Positions 37,320 through 45,782 of a stretch of DNA of 64,000 nt are shown one piece after another. The stretch's first letter is position 1; every line of letters begins with the position of its first letter. The position numbers and the translations under genes are program-made. The DNA comes from Pyruvatibacter mobilis (GTDB taxonomy: Bacteria > Pseudomonadota > Alphaproteobacteria > CGMCC-115125). Location: NCBI RefSeq assembly GCF_012848855.1, contig NZ_CP051630.1:2273501-2337500 (forward strand). Reading direction: 5' to 3'. The notes beneath the pieces are model-generated. The model was given only the letters and a program-made list of their open reading frames with translations, searched no databases and was not told where the DNA came from.

Positions 37320-37333
37320 GCTCTGGATTGCAA
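37305..37333 (-). promoter_or_regulatory. Candidate higBA promoter
   Basis: On the minus strand TTGCAA (37333-37328) and TACGTA (37310-37305) are separated by exactly 17 bases, 25 bases before the higB start codon. Confidence 0.55.
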
Positions 37334-37336
37334 CGC

Positions 37337-37708
37337 TCACACATGCTGATCGATCAGCACCGGGTTGCCGTCCGGGTCGAGGAGGGTGATGTGGGCGGGG
37401 CCTTGGGCTGACGGGTCGGTGTCTTCGGTCAGGGTGAGGCCTTTGGCCTTCAGCGCTTTTTGGATGTCGCGGATGTCGGTGAAGGTGTCGAGGGCGGTGC
37501 CGTTGCGGTCCCAGCCGGGGTTGAAGGTGAGGATGTTCTTTTCGAACATGCCCTGGAACAGGCCGATGGTCGCGGTTTCGTTCTGCAGGATGAGCAAGTT
37601 GTGGGCCTCATCACCGCCGGTGACGGTGAAGCCGAGGGCCTCGTAAAACGCGCGGGACTTTTGCAAGTCCTTCACGGCGAGGCTGACGGAGAAATTTCCA
37701 AGCTGCAT
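37337..37708 (-). CDS. VOC-family (glyoxalase-fold) protein
   Basis: A 123-residue protein with one vicinal-oxygen-chelate unit: [19 protein letters not shown] at the start and [16 protein letters not shown] at the end, the two betaalphabetabetabeta halves. It likely binds a metal in a dimer, but no substrate is evident; relatives include glyoxalase I, fosfomycin-resistance proteins and dioxygenases. ATG 37708 is preceded by GGAG at eight bases. It ends just upstream of the higBA promoter. Confidence 0.82.
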   Translation of the reverse strand: MQLGNFSVSLAVKDLQKSRAFYEALGFTVTGGDEAHNLLILQNETATIGLFQGMFEKNILTFNPGWDRNGTALDTFTDIRDIQKALKAKGLTLTEDTDPSAQGPAHITLLDPDGNPVLIDQHV

Positions 37709-37797
37709 GGTGCGGGCTCCGACTAGTGTGTCCGCTGATGAGCCTGACGCCGGCGTGGTGGTGTTGCAAGCGGGCCGGGCGTGCGGTCGGGCGCCCG

Positions 37798-37812
37798 TTA
37801 ACACCTTGTTAG
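37798..37812. promoter_or_regulatory. Possible CtrA-like site (TTAA-N7-TTAG)
   Basis: A 7-of-8 match to TTAA-N7-TTAA, about 120 bases before the outer-membrane protein gene at 37931. Weak by itself. Confidence 0.2.
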
Positions 37813-37930
37813 CACTAAAATTCTGGACTTCCGGCATATCCCCATGGCACACGCGGGGTGTGCGACTTCGGGCTATTCAGCAAACGGATAGTCCGTATTC
37901 AAATTATGAAAAGACATCGGGGGATCAACG

Positions 37931-39283
37931 ATGCGGAGTTCCTTCTCCGGCGCGTGTATTGCGCTATTGGCTTTACCGCTGCTGGCCACAGCACCTTCCC
38001 TTGCAGCAGATGCAGACCAGGATGCGGATGACGGCATCACGCTGCTGGGCGACCGCCTTCCCTTCAACACCGAGCTGATGGCTCACCTGACGGACCCGCA
38101 GGAAAACGTGGTGGGCGAAGTTCCCTTCATCCTGCGCGCCAAGCAGTCCGGCGAGATCAAGCCGCTGTCGATCACCATTGGCGGCTTCTTCAACGGCACC
38201 TATCTGTTCGAGCGCACGGACACGGCGGGGAAGTACCCGATCCTCAGCCGCTTTCCCAATGTGCATGGCTCGGGCAACACCAATACCGAGGCGGTGATCA
38301 ACTCCGCCGGCGTGGCGGGGCTCATCTCGGTGGGTGACTGGGTGACAGGCTATGCGCAGGCGGAATATTCGGAAACGAATTTCCGCGGCGATCAGGAAGA
38401 CGTGCAGCTGCGCGAATACTTCGTGGTGGTGGGCAATCTGGACGAGTTCCCCGTCTATGCCGCGATCGGCCGCAAGTCCGTCGATTTCGGTGAGCAGTTC
38501 GGCTACAACCCGTTCACCCACACCATCAATCAGCATTTCTTCTGGACGCTGGCCGACGAGCCGGTGATCGAGCTTGGCTATGTGGGCGATGACTGGCGCG
38601 TGTCGGGCACCGTGGCCAATGGCGAGCGGATGCTGCGCGTGGGCATGACCAACAAGCGCGATGGCGGGCTCGGCACCAATTTCGCGGTGAAGGCGGAAAA
38701 GACCTTCACCTTTGAAGAGGACCGCGCGCTGCGCGTTTCCGCCAGCTACCTGGATGACACGATCTACAACAGCAACTTCACCGCCCATACGGTGCAGGCG
38801 CTGAACCGTTTCGGCCCGCCCAACGCGCCGCGCCCGCCGCGCGTGCTGGTGACCGACAATGTGGGCCTGTGGGACGTGGCTGCGGAATACACCACCGACA
38901 GCTATGACCTGGCGGTGGAATACACCCGCTCGACAGAGCTGTGGCCGGCCACCTCCTATGACACCAATACGGGCGCGGAGCTGCCCGGTGCCCGGCACCT
39001 GTCGGCCGTGAGTGCCATGGGGCGCTACAAGACAGACCTGTTCGGCATCGCGACCGATTTCAGCGCTGTCTATTCCAAGTCGATCATCGGGCCGGACAAT
39101 ACCGAGTTCGACGAGCTGACCCAGCATGTGATCGGCATGGAGATGCACATCAACAAGTACATGGATATCGGCGCCGAGGTTGTGTTCAACAGCGGCTTCC
39201 AGCCTTTCGTCGGCATTCAGGATGTGTCGGATTCCGGCGTAGACAGCCAGGTGGGCATTGTCGGCCTGAAGCTGCGGCTGTAG
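37931..39283 (+). CDS. Outer-membrane beta-barrel protein, LbtU-like porin
   Basis: A 450-residue exported protein with a signal peptide (IALLALPLLATAPSLA before ADADQ). The remainder alternates polar and hydrophobic residues with aromatic ends, as in a 14-18 strand barrel, and ends in GIVGLKLRL, though not with the usual terminal Phe. QLREYFVVVGNLDEFPVYAAIGRKSVDFG and NPFTHTINQHFFW recall the LbtU siderophore-porin family; the link is moderate. It could transport an iron chelate or other small solute. GGGGGATC before ATG 37931 and a strong terminator behind make it a single-gene unit. Confidence 0.72.
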   Translation: MRSSFSGACIALLALPLLATAPSLAADADQDADDGITLLGDRLPFNTELMAHLTDPQENVVGEVPFILRAKQSGEIKPLSITIGGFFNGTYLFERTDTAGKYPILSRFPNVHGSGNTNTEAVINSAGVAGLISVGDWVTGYAQAEYSETNFRGDQEDVQLREYFVVVGNLDEFPVYAAIGRKSVDFGEQFGYNPFTHTINQHFFWTLADEPVIELGYVGDDWRVSGTVANGERMLRVGMTNKRDGGLGTNFAVKAEKTFTFEEDRALRVSASYLDDTIYNSNFTAHTVQALNRFGPPNAPRPPRVLVTDNVGLWDVAAEYTTDSYDLAVEYTRSTELWPATSYDTNTGAELPGARHLSAVSAMGRYKTDLFGIATDFSAVYSKSIIGPDNTEFDELTQHVIGMEMHINKYMDIGAEVVFNSGFQPFVGIQDVSDSGVDSQVGIVGLKLRL

Positions 39284-39327
39284 CCGTCCCCCTGCCCCGT
39301 CGTTACGGGGTGCATGCTGACATGAAG

Positions 39328-39360
39328 AAGCCCCGGACCAGATTGCTGGTCCGGGGCTTT
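39328..39360 (+). terminator. Intrinsic terminator after the outer-membrane protein gene
   Basis: A perfect 14-base stem (AAGCCCCGGACCAG/CTGGTCCGGGGCTT) with a 4-base loop ATTG, 44 bases after the stop codon and followed by TGCTTTG. It may also stop the convergent dioxygenase transcript. Confidence 0.85.
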
Positions 39361-39393
39361 GCTTTGAAACCTGTCACATGGGTTGGGTGAGGG

Positions 39394-40263
39394 TTATGCC
39401 AGCGCGCAGCCTTCGATGGTGATGCGGTGCATGACGCGGCGCTGGCCCTGATAGTCGTTAAGCGCCCAGTGCCAGGTGGCCCGGTTGTCCCAGAAAGCGA
39501 TGGAGCCGGGGTTCCACTGGAAGCGGTGGGTGTATTCGGGCCGGGCGCACTGGGCATAGAGATATTGCAGCAGGGGGTGGCTTTCCTCCTGCGTCCAGCC
39601 CTCGATGCGCAGGGTGAAGGCGGGGTTCACGTAAAGCGCCTTCTTGCCGGAGAGCGGATGGGTGACCACCATGGGGTGGATCACATCGGCCATCATGTCG
39701 GCCACGTCCGCATTGTTGATGCGGCCGTCGCCCTTGCTTTCATGGTCGCCCGCATCGGTGGCGGTGGCATAGGTCGTGGGCCCGGTGCCGAAGATGTGGG
39801 CGGCTGAGTGGACGGCGTTGAGACCTTCGAGGGTCTTCTTCAGGCCGTCGCTGAGGCCGTCATAGGCGCGGTACATGGAGGCGAACATGGTGTCGCCGCC
39901 GCTGTCGGGCAGTTCGCGTGCGACGAGGATTGAGCCCATGGCGGGCTCGGCATCGTAGGAATGATCCGTGTGCCAGCCGCCGCCGATATTGTCCTTCTGG
40001 TCCACGTCCTTGGCGACCAGCGCGATCTCCGGATAGTCCGGGTGGGCTGCGAAGAACTTGTTGATGTCGATCTCGCCGAAGCGGCGGGCGAGGTCAATAT
40101 GATCCTGCTCGGAAATGCTCTGATCACGGAAGAAAATGAGGCCGTGCTCGGAAAAGGCTTCGTGAATGGCGTCGAACTGCGCGTTGCTGAGGCCGGCGGC
40201 GATGTCCACGCCGGTGATTTCAGCGCCGACGCCCTCCAGCGGGCGGATGTCCAGCTGGCTCAT
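39394..40263 (-). CDS. TauD/TfdA-type Fe(II)/2-oxoglutarate dioxygenase
   Basis: A 289-residue dioxygenase. WHTDHSYD holds the iron ligands His98 and Asp100; the third ligand is in TWHWALNDYQG near the C-terminus, and HRITIEG carries the arginine that binds 2-oxoglutarate. The N-terminus, MSQLDIRPLEGVGAEITGVDIA, is typical of the TauD family, which includes taurine, alkylsulfatase-type and 2,4-D dioxygenases. The real substrate is unknown. AGGGAG precedes ATG 40263. Confidence 0.9.
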   Translation of the reverse strand: MSQLDIRPLEGVGAEITGVDIAAGLSNAQFDAIHEAFSEHGLIFFRDQSISEQDHIDLARRFGEIDINKFFAAHPDYPEIALVAKDVDQKDNIGGGWHTDHSYDAEPAMGSILVARELPDSGGDTMFASMYRAYDGLSDGLKKTLEGLNAVHSAAHIFGTGPTTYATATDAGDHESKGDGRINNADVADMMADVIHPMVVTHPLSGKKALYVNPAFTLRIEGWTQEESHPLLQYLYAQCARPEYTHRFQWNPGSIAFWDNRATWHWALNDYQGQRRVMHRITIEGCALA

Positions 40264-40529
40264 GTCTCGATACTCCCTGACGTCCCTTGCCGCCTTTTTG
40301 TTTCTGACCGCGACCGGTCGGGTGTGAATGGCGGATAGTGTTTATTGATGACACACATTAAATCACCGGACGGCGCGCCTGGCCAGCTGGAATTGGCCCG
40401 CCGAAGCGGCGGCGCCTGAGCGGCAGCCGATGATTTGGGGAGATGACGCAGGGGCATTGCGCGATTTTCGCGGCGCAGCGCGCGGGCCCGGCCGGGCAAA
40501 AAATTTCCGGCCGGGCGGTTTGCGCGAGG

Positions 40530-40994
40530 TCAGGCGGGCTTTACCACCAGTTCGGTGCCGCGACTTTCCACCACTTCGACACGGGCGCCGGCGGCGAGGT
40601 CACTGCCGTCAGCGCTCCGGGCCAGCCACTGGGTATCGCCCAGGCGGACCTTGCCGCGACCGCCGGTGAAGGCTTCAACGACGGTGGCCGTCTGGCCGGT
40701 GGCGCGGGCACCGCGCTTGTTGAGCTCCGGGTGCTCGCTTGCGGCATAGGTGCTCTTGAGGTAGCGCGGGCCGATCATCGCCGCGATGACGGTGAAGACC
40801 GCGAAGGCCGCAACCTGCCAGGCGGGGAAGGGATCGCCCAGCACCAGGACCAGCATGCCGGTGACCACGGCGCCCGCGGCGGGCCACAGCATGTGGGTGG
40901 TGGGCAGCACCACTTCCGCCGCGATGAGCGCGATGGCGAGCACGAACCAGCCCCAGAAGGGAATGCTGTCGATCAGTGTCACGAAGGGTTCCAT
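40530..40994 (-). CDS. NfeD-family membrane protein
   Basis: A 154-residue protein with membrane helices (FWGWFVLAIALIAAEVVLP and further) followed by a C-terminal OB-fold domain (GQTATVVEAFTGGRGKVRLGDTQWLARS). NfeD proteins partner with SPFH/stomatin-like proteins in membrane microdomains; the short version here lacks the ClpP-like protease domain. It follows the SPFH gene by 13 bases with GGGGAGGG before ATG 40994. Confidence 0.87.
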   Translation of the reverse strand: MEPFVTLIDSIPFWGWFVLAIALIAAEVVLPTTHMLWPAAGAVVTGMLVLVLGDPFPAWQVAAFAVFTVIAAMIGPRYLKSTYAASEHPELNKRGARATGQTATVVEAFTGGRGKVRLGDTQWLARSADGSDLAAGARVEVVESRGTELVVKPA

Positions 40995-41007
40995 CTATCG
41001 CCCTCCC

Positions 41008-42009
41008 CTAGCCGTTGCTCTTGGGCACGCTGGTGCCGGCCATGGACGTGCTGCCGCCAGTGCTGCCGCCGGGGCCCGACGTGCCCCCTCCAGTGCCGGG
41101 GCCGGCCATGCCCTTGAGCTCAGTGATGCCGGACAGGAGGCCGACAAGGCCCGCGGTCTCGGCCGGGATGATGACGGTCTTCTGGTGCTTGGCTTCGGCG
41201 AGCTTGCCGAAGGCTTCCACATAGCTCTGGGCTACGAAGTAGTTGACCGCCTGCACGTCGCCCTTGGCGATGGCCTCGCTCACCATTTCAGTGGCCTTGG
41301 CCTCGGCTTCGGCTTCACGCTCACGGGCCTCGGCGTCGCGGAAGGCGGCCTCGCGGCGACCCTCGGCCTCGAGGATGGCGGACTGCTTCTCACCTTCGGC
41401 GCGCAGGATGGCGGCGGACTTGTCGCCCTCGGCGGCGAGGATCTCCGCGCGCTTCTCACGCTCGGCCTTCATCTGCTTGGCCATGGCCTCGGTGATGTCG
41501 TGCGGCGGGGTGAGGTCCTTGATCTCCACGCGGGTGACCTTCACGCCCCAGGGATTGGTGGCAAGGTCGATGACGCGCAGGAGGCGCTCATTGATGGCGT
41601 CGCGATTGGAGAGGATCTCGTCGAGATCCATCGAGCCGAGCACGGTACGCACATTGGTGAGGGCAAGGTTGGAGATGGCGCGATCGAGATTGGCCACCTC
41701 ATAGGCGGCGCTGGCGGCATCCATCACCTGGATGAAGGCGACGGCGTCGGCAGTTACCTGGGCATTGTCGCGGGTGATGATGTCCTGGGACGGAATGTCG
41801 ATCACCTGCTCCATCATGTTCATCTTGAGGCCGACACGGTCCATCACCGGCACCAGCAGCCAGAGGCCGGGTGTCAGGGTGCGCGTGTAGCGGCCGAAAC
41901 GCTCGACCGTGTATTCGAAGCCCTGGGGCACGATCTTGACGGAGTTGTAGACAAGCACGGCTGCGAGGACGAGCAGGACCAATCCGAAAAACAAAGATGC
42001 ACTGAGCAT
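41008..42009 (-). CDS. SPFH/band-7 protein (stomatin-like, QmcA type)
   Basis: A 333-residue protein anchored by one N-terminal helix (ASLFFGLVLLVLAAVLVY) with an SPFH domain (VPQGFEYTVERFGRYTRTLTPGLWLLVPVMDRVG, and PWGVKVTRVEIKDLTPP) and a long Glu/Ala/Arg coiled coil (residues about 190-240) rich in EAE/REA units. The tail is Gly/Ser/Thr-rich. Such proteins form oligomeric membrane scaffolds with NfeD, whose gene is next. GGAGG lies directly before ATG 42009. Confidence 0.92.
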   Translation of the reverse strand: MLSASLFFGLVLLVLAAVLVYNSVKIVPQGFEYTVERFGRYTRTLTPGLWLLVPVMDRVGLKMNMMEQVIDIPSQDIITRDNAQVTADAVAFIQVMDAASAAYEVANLDRAISNLALTNVRTVLGSMDLDEILSNRDAINERLLRVIDLATNPWGVKVTRVEIKDLTPPHDITEAMAKQMKAEREKRAEILAAEGDKSAAILRAEGEKQSAILEAEGRREAAFRDAEAREREAEAEAKATEMVSEAIAKGDVQAVNYFVAQSYVEAFGKLAEAKHQKTVIIPAETAGLVGLLSGITELKGMAGPGTGGGTSGPGGSTGGSTSMAGTSVPKSNG

Positions 42010-42095
42010 GATTTCCTCCAGTCCAGACCTGTGATGGGCATCAGGGCCGGAAATATTGTGGGCGCGCGTTTGAGAAGAATCGCGCGGGCGGGAAC

Positions 42096-42109
42096 ATGCT
42101 GATCAGCAT
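42096..42109. repeat. Perfect 14-base palindrome upstream of the SPFH gene
   Basis: ATGCTGATCAGCAT is self-complementary. It lies about 87 bases before the SPFH start, in an otherwise plain 196-base gap. Possibly an operator; no matching regulator is nearby. Confidence 0.4.
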
Positions 42110-42205
42110 ACTGCATATGGGGAGTATCAATATGACGGGCCAGCAAAATCGGGTGCGGGACAACCGATTTCGGCGGCCGGGTCATTTTCTGTCACCGGGG
42201 GTGCG

Positions 42206-43207
42206 TCAGGCGACCAGATTGAGTGCTTTTCCTTCAAGGAACGCATCAATATTGGCGCGGGTGGTGACCAGGATGCGCTGCATGGCCTCGCGGGTGTTGA
42301 AGGCCGAATGGGGGGTGATGACCACGTTTCGCAGGTGCAGAAGGACATGATCCGCCAGCAGGGTTTCGAGATTGTGGCGGCGCATATAGACCGAGCGGAG
42401 AAGTTCGGCCTCCTCGCGGATGGTGGGTTCCTCCGGCAGTACGTCCAGGCCGGCGCCAGCAAGCTTGCCGGTGGCGAGCGCCTTAAGGAGCGCGTTCACA
42501 TCGACGAGGTTGCCGCGGGCGGTGTTGATGAGGACGGCGCCGTCTTTCATCTTGCCGAAGGCCGCGTCATCAATCATGCCGTCCGTATCCGGACCACCGG
42601 GAACGTGAAGGCTGACCACGTCAGCGCGGGCGAGGAGCTCATCTATCTCCACATAGACGAAGCCCATGCTGCCGGCAGCATCTTCGTCGGGCACGGCGTC
42701 ATGAGCGATGACATGCATGCCGAACCCCTTGGCGATGCGGATGGTGCACAGGCCGATATGGCCGGTACCGACAATACCGATGGTCTTGCCCATCAGGTCG
42801 AAGCCCTGAAGACCCTGCTGGCTGAAATCACCGCGCCGGGTGCGGTCGGTCGCTTCCACCATCTTGTGGGAGACCGCCAGCAGCAGGGCGAAGACATGCT
42901 CGGCCACGGTATTTTCGCCATAGGTGGGGACGGTGGCCACCGCGATGCCGCGCTGCTTGCAAACTGAAGTGTCGATATGGTCGAAGCCGGTGGACCGTGT
43001 GGCGATGAGCTTGAGGTTGGGCATGGCCGCAAGGGCGTCCGCGTCAACGCGCGAATAGACGAAGGGGGAGATGATGTCCGCATCCGCGTATGTCGCGGCG
43101 TTCTCGGCCTTCAGGCGCTCGGGCACGAAGACAAGCTCATGGGGCCCGGCGAGCGACTGGAGCGGCTCCCACTCCCATTCCTCGGTTTCGAAGATGACGA
43201 TCTTCAT
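42206..43207 (-). CDS. D-2-hydroxyacid dehydrogenase
   Basis: A 333-residue NAD-dependent dehydrogenase of the D-lactate/phosphoglycerate family. GKTIGIVGTGHIGLCTIRIAKGFGM binds NAD; STGFDHID, TARGNLVDVNALL and VVITPHSAFNT contain the Arg, Glu and His active-site regions. D-lactate is a likely substrate because the adjacent gene makes phosphoenolpyruvate from pyruvate, but this is inferred. Its start codon lies in the ATGA stop overlap with ppsA, so both are translated in sequence. Confidence 0.9.
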   Translation of the reverse strand: MKIVIFETEEWEWEPLQSLAGPHELVFVPERLKAENAATYADADIISPFVYSRVDADALAAMPNLKLIATRSTGFDHIDTSVCKQRGIAVATVPTYGENTVAEHVFALLLAVSHKMVEATDRTRRGDFSQQGLQGFDLMGKTIGIVGTGHIGLCTIRIAKGFGMHVIAHDAVPDEDAAGSMGFVYVEIDELLARADVVSLHVPGGPDTDGMIDDAAFGKMKDGAVLINTARGNLVDVNALLKALATGKLAGAGLDVLPEEPTIREEAELLRSVYMRRHNLETLLADHVLLHLRNVVITPHSAFNTREAMQRILVTTRANIDAFLEGKALNLVA

Positions 43208-45660
43208 TCGGCGGCCGCCTGATCCTGCGAGGTTTCAAGGGCGGCCTCGGCTTCGGCGACCGCGTGCTTGGTGCGGATGAAACTGTCCGGCGTGACGGAC
43301 ATGGAATCAATGTCGCACTCGACCAGGAAGCGGGCGAAGCTGGGCTTGTCGCTGGGTCCCTGCCCGCACAGACCCACCTTGCGGTGATGCTTATGGGCGG
43401 TGCCGATGACGCTTTCGATCATCCGCTTCACGGCCGGGTTTTCCTCGTCGAAGAGATGGGCCAGCAGGCTTGAATCCCGGTCGACGCCAAGGGTGAGCTG
43501 GGTCAAGTCGTTGGAGCCGATGGAGAAGCCGTCAAAGCGCTCGGAGAACTCATCCGCTAGGATGACGTTGGAGGGCACTTCACACATGACATAGACATCA
43601 AGCCCGTCGTCGCCGCGCACGAGGCCATGGGCGGCCATGGTGTCGAGCGTCTGGTCCGCTTCTTCCAGCGTGCGGCAGAAGGGGATCATCACCACGACAT
43701 TGGTGAAGCCCATCTGTTTGCGGACCTTCGCCAGCGCCTCGCATTCAAGGGCGAAACCGTCCTTGTAGTCATCCGCATAGTAACGGCTCGCACCGCGCCA
43801 GCCGATCATCGGGTTTTCCTCATGGGGCTCGAACTGGCGGCCGCCGATCAGCTCGGCGTATTCGTTGGTCTTGAAGTCGCTCATGCGGACGATGACGGGG
43901 TTGGGATATTGCGACGCCGCGAGGCGGGCGACGCCATAGGCCAGCGTGTCCACAAAATAGCGGGACTTGTCGGCATAGCCCTGGGTCATCTTCTCGATTT
44001 GCCTGCGGGCCTGCTTGTCCTTCACCTCGTCGAAGCGGGTGAGGGCCAGCGGATGGATCTTGATGATGTTGTTGATGATGAATTCCATGCGGGCAAGGCC
44101 GATGCCGTCTGCCGGCAGGCGCCACCAGCGCAGGGCGGCGGACGGGGTTGCCATGTTGAGCATCACCCGGGTTTTCGTCTCCGGCAGGTCCTCAAGGCTG
44201 AGGGCCTCGGCCTTAACGTCGGCGATGCCCTCATAGATGCGGCCCTCATCGCCCTCGGCGCAGGAGACGGTCACGTCAGTGCCGGTCTTCAGCACCTTGG
44301 TGGCGTCATGGGTGCCGACGATGGCGGGCAGGCCAAGCTCGCGGCTGACGATGGCGGCGTGGCTGGTGCGGCCGCCATGGTCGGTCACGATGGCGGCAGC
44401 GCGCTTCATGATGGGCACCCAGTCCGGATCAGTGATGGTGGTGACCAGCACCGCGCCATCCTCAAACTTGTCGATGTCGTGGGGTGAGGCAAGATTGATG
44501 ACCTTGCCGGTGGCAGCCCCTGCACCGACGGCGAGGCCCGTGGTGAGCTGCCTGCCCTTGTTGGTGATGCTGAAGGTCTTGAGGTCGGTCGCCTCGGCGC
44601 GGGACTGGACGGTCTCGGGCCGCGCCTGGACGATGGCCAATTCGCCGGTCTTGCCGTCCTTGGCCCATTCGATGTCCATGGGGCGGCCGTAGTGCTGCTC
44701 GATGGTGACGGCCCAGCGGGCGAGCGTCAGCACCTCGTCATTGGTAAGGGTGAACCGGGCGCGTTCGTCCGCCTTGGTGCGCAGCCATTTGGTTGGCTTG
44801 GTGCCGCCCTCGGCATAGACGAGCTTTTTTTCCTTGGTGCCCAGGGTACGCTCGACGATGGGCGACAGGGTCTCATCGTCCATCAGCGGCTTGAAGACCA
44901 TGTATTCGTCCGGATCAGCGATGCCCTGCACCACCGCTTCACCCAGGCCCCAGGCACCGGTGATGAGCACCACGTCCGGAAAGCCGGTCTCGGTGTCGAT
45001 GGAGAACATAACGCCCGCGGCCCCGCGGTCGGACCGCACCATGCGCTGCACGCCGACGGACAGAGCCACCTGGAGATGGTCGAAGCCGTTATTGTTGCGG
45101 TAGGTGATGGCGCGGTCGGTGAACAGGGATGCGTAACACTTGCGCACATGGTCGATGAGCGCGTCGCGGCCACGGATGTTGAGATAGCTCTCCTGCTGGC
45201 CGGCGAAGCTTGCCTCCGGCAGATCTTCCGCCGTGGCGGAGGAGCGGACAGCGACATCCGGCGTGCGCTTGCCTTCGCGGGCGCCAAGGTCCCGATAGGC
45301 GTCGGCAATGAGCTTTGCGAGGGCTGCCGGCATCTTTGCCTTGAGGAAGGCCTTGCGGATGGTCTTGCCGACATCTGCCAGGTCGGAATCGCCTTTCGCG
45401 AGCGCATCCGTCTGCTCACGGATGATCGCGTCGAGGCCGTTTTCGGCGACGAAGCGGCGATAGGCATCCGCCGTGGTGGCGAAGCCGCCGGGGACGTCCA
45501 CGCCCATGGCGGAGAGATTGGCGATCATCTCGCCCAGGGACGCGTTCTTACCGCCGACGCGAGGGACATCCTCCACGCGGGCATCCTCGAGCCAGAGGAT
45601 CATGTCCCCTTCGGGCAGAGGGGTATCGGCTTTTTTGGCGGCGCGCTTGGGTGCGGGCAT
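43204..45660 (-). CDS. ppsA: Phosphoenolpyruvate synthase
   Basis: An 818-residue enzyme that converts pyruvate and ATP to PEP, AMP and phosphate. The N-terminal ATP-grasp domain has VRSSATAEDLPEASFAGQQESYLN; the central phosphohistidine site is TDHGGRTSHAAIVSRELG; the C-terminal PEP domain shows GLARMEFIINN and, near the end, KVGLCGQGPSDKP. Length fits PpsA. A Lys/Ala-rich leader of ten residues precedes the domain. AGGAG lies before ATG 45660. It is the first gene of the pair with the hydroxyacid dehydrogenase. Confidence 0.96.
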   Translation of the reverse strand: MPAPKRAAKKADTPLPEGDMILWLEDARVEDVPRVGGKNASLGEMIANLSAMGVDVPGGFATTADAYRRFVAENGLDAIIREQTDALAKGDSDLADVGKTIRKAFLKAKMPAALAKLIADAYRDLGAREGKRTPDVAVRSSATAEDLPEASFAGQQESYLNIRGRDALIDHVRKCYASLFTDRAITYRNNNGFDHLQVALSVGVQRMVRSDRGAAGVMFSIDTETGFPDVVLITGAWGLGEAVVQGIADPDEYMVFKPLMDDETLSPIVERTLGTKEKKLVYAEGGTKPTKWLRTKADERARFTLTNDEVLTLARWAVTIEQHYGRPMDIEWAKDGKTGELAIVQARPETVQSRAEATDLKTFSITNKGRQLTTGLAVGAGAATGKVINLASPHDIDKFEDGAVLVTTITDPDWVPIMKRAAAIVTDHGGRTSHAAIVSRELGLPAIVGTHDATKVLKTGTDVTVSCAEGDEGRIYEGIADVKAEALSLEDLPETKTRVMLNMATPSAALRWWRLPADGIGLARMEFIINNIIKIHPLALTRFDEVKDKQARRQIEKMTQGYADKSRYFVDTLAYGVARLAASQYPNPVIVRMSDFKTNEYAELIGGRQFEPHEENPMIGWRGASRYYADDYKDGFALECEALAKVRKQMGFTNVVVMIPFCRTLEEADQTLDTMAAHGLVRGDDGLDVYVMCEVPSNVILADEFSERFDGFSIGSNDLTQLTLGVDRDSSLLAHLFDEENPAVKRMIESVIGTAHKHHRKVGLCGQGPSDKPSFARFLVECDIDSMSVTPDSFIRTKHAVAEAEAALETSQDQAAAE

Positions 45661-45782
45661 GTGCGGCTCCTGAGGCAGGCTGGCTGCGGGATGGTCTCAG
45701 GGCACCAAAGTTAGATGTCAGGGCCGTGACACGGCCAGTGGACTGGCCGTTTTTTGATCTGTCTCAAGGAGGACGTGCGGGA

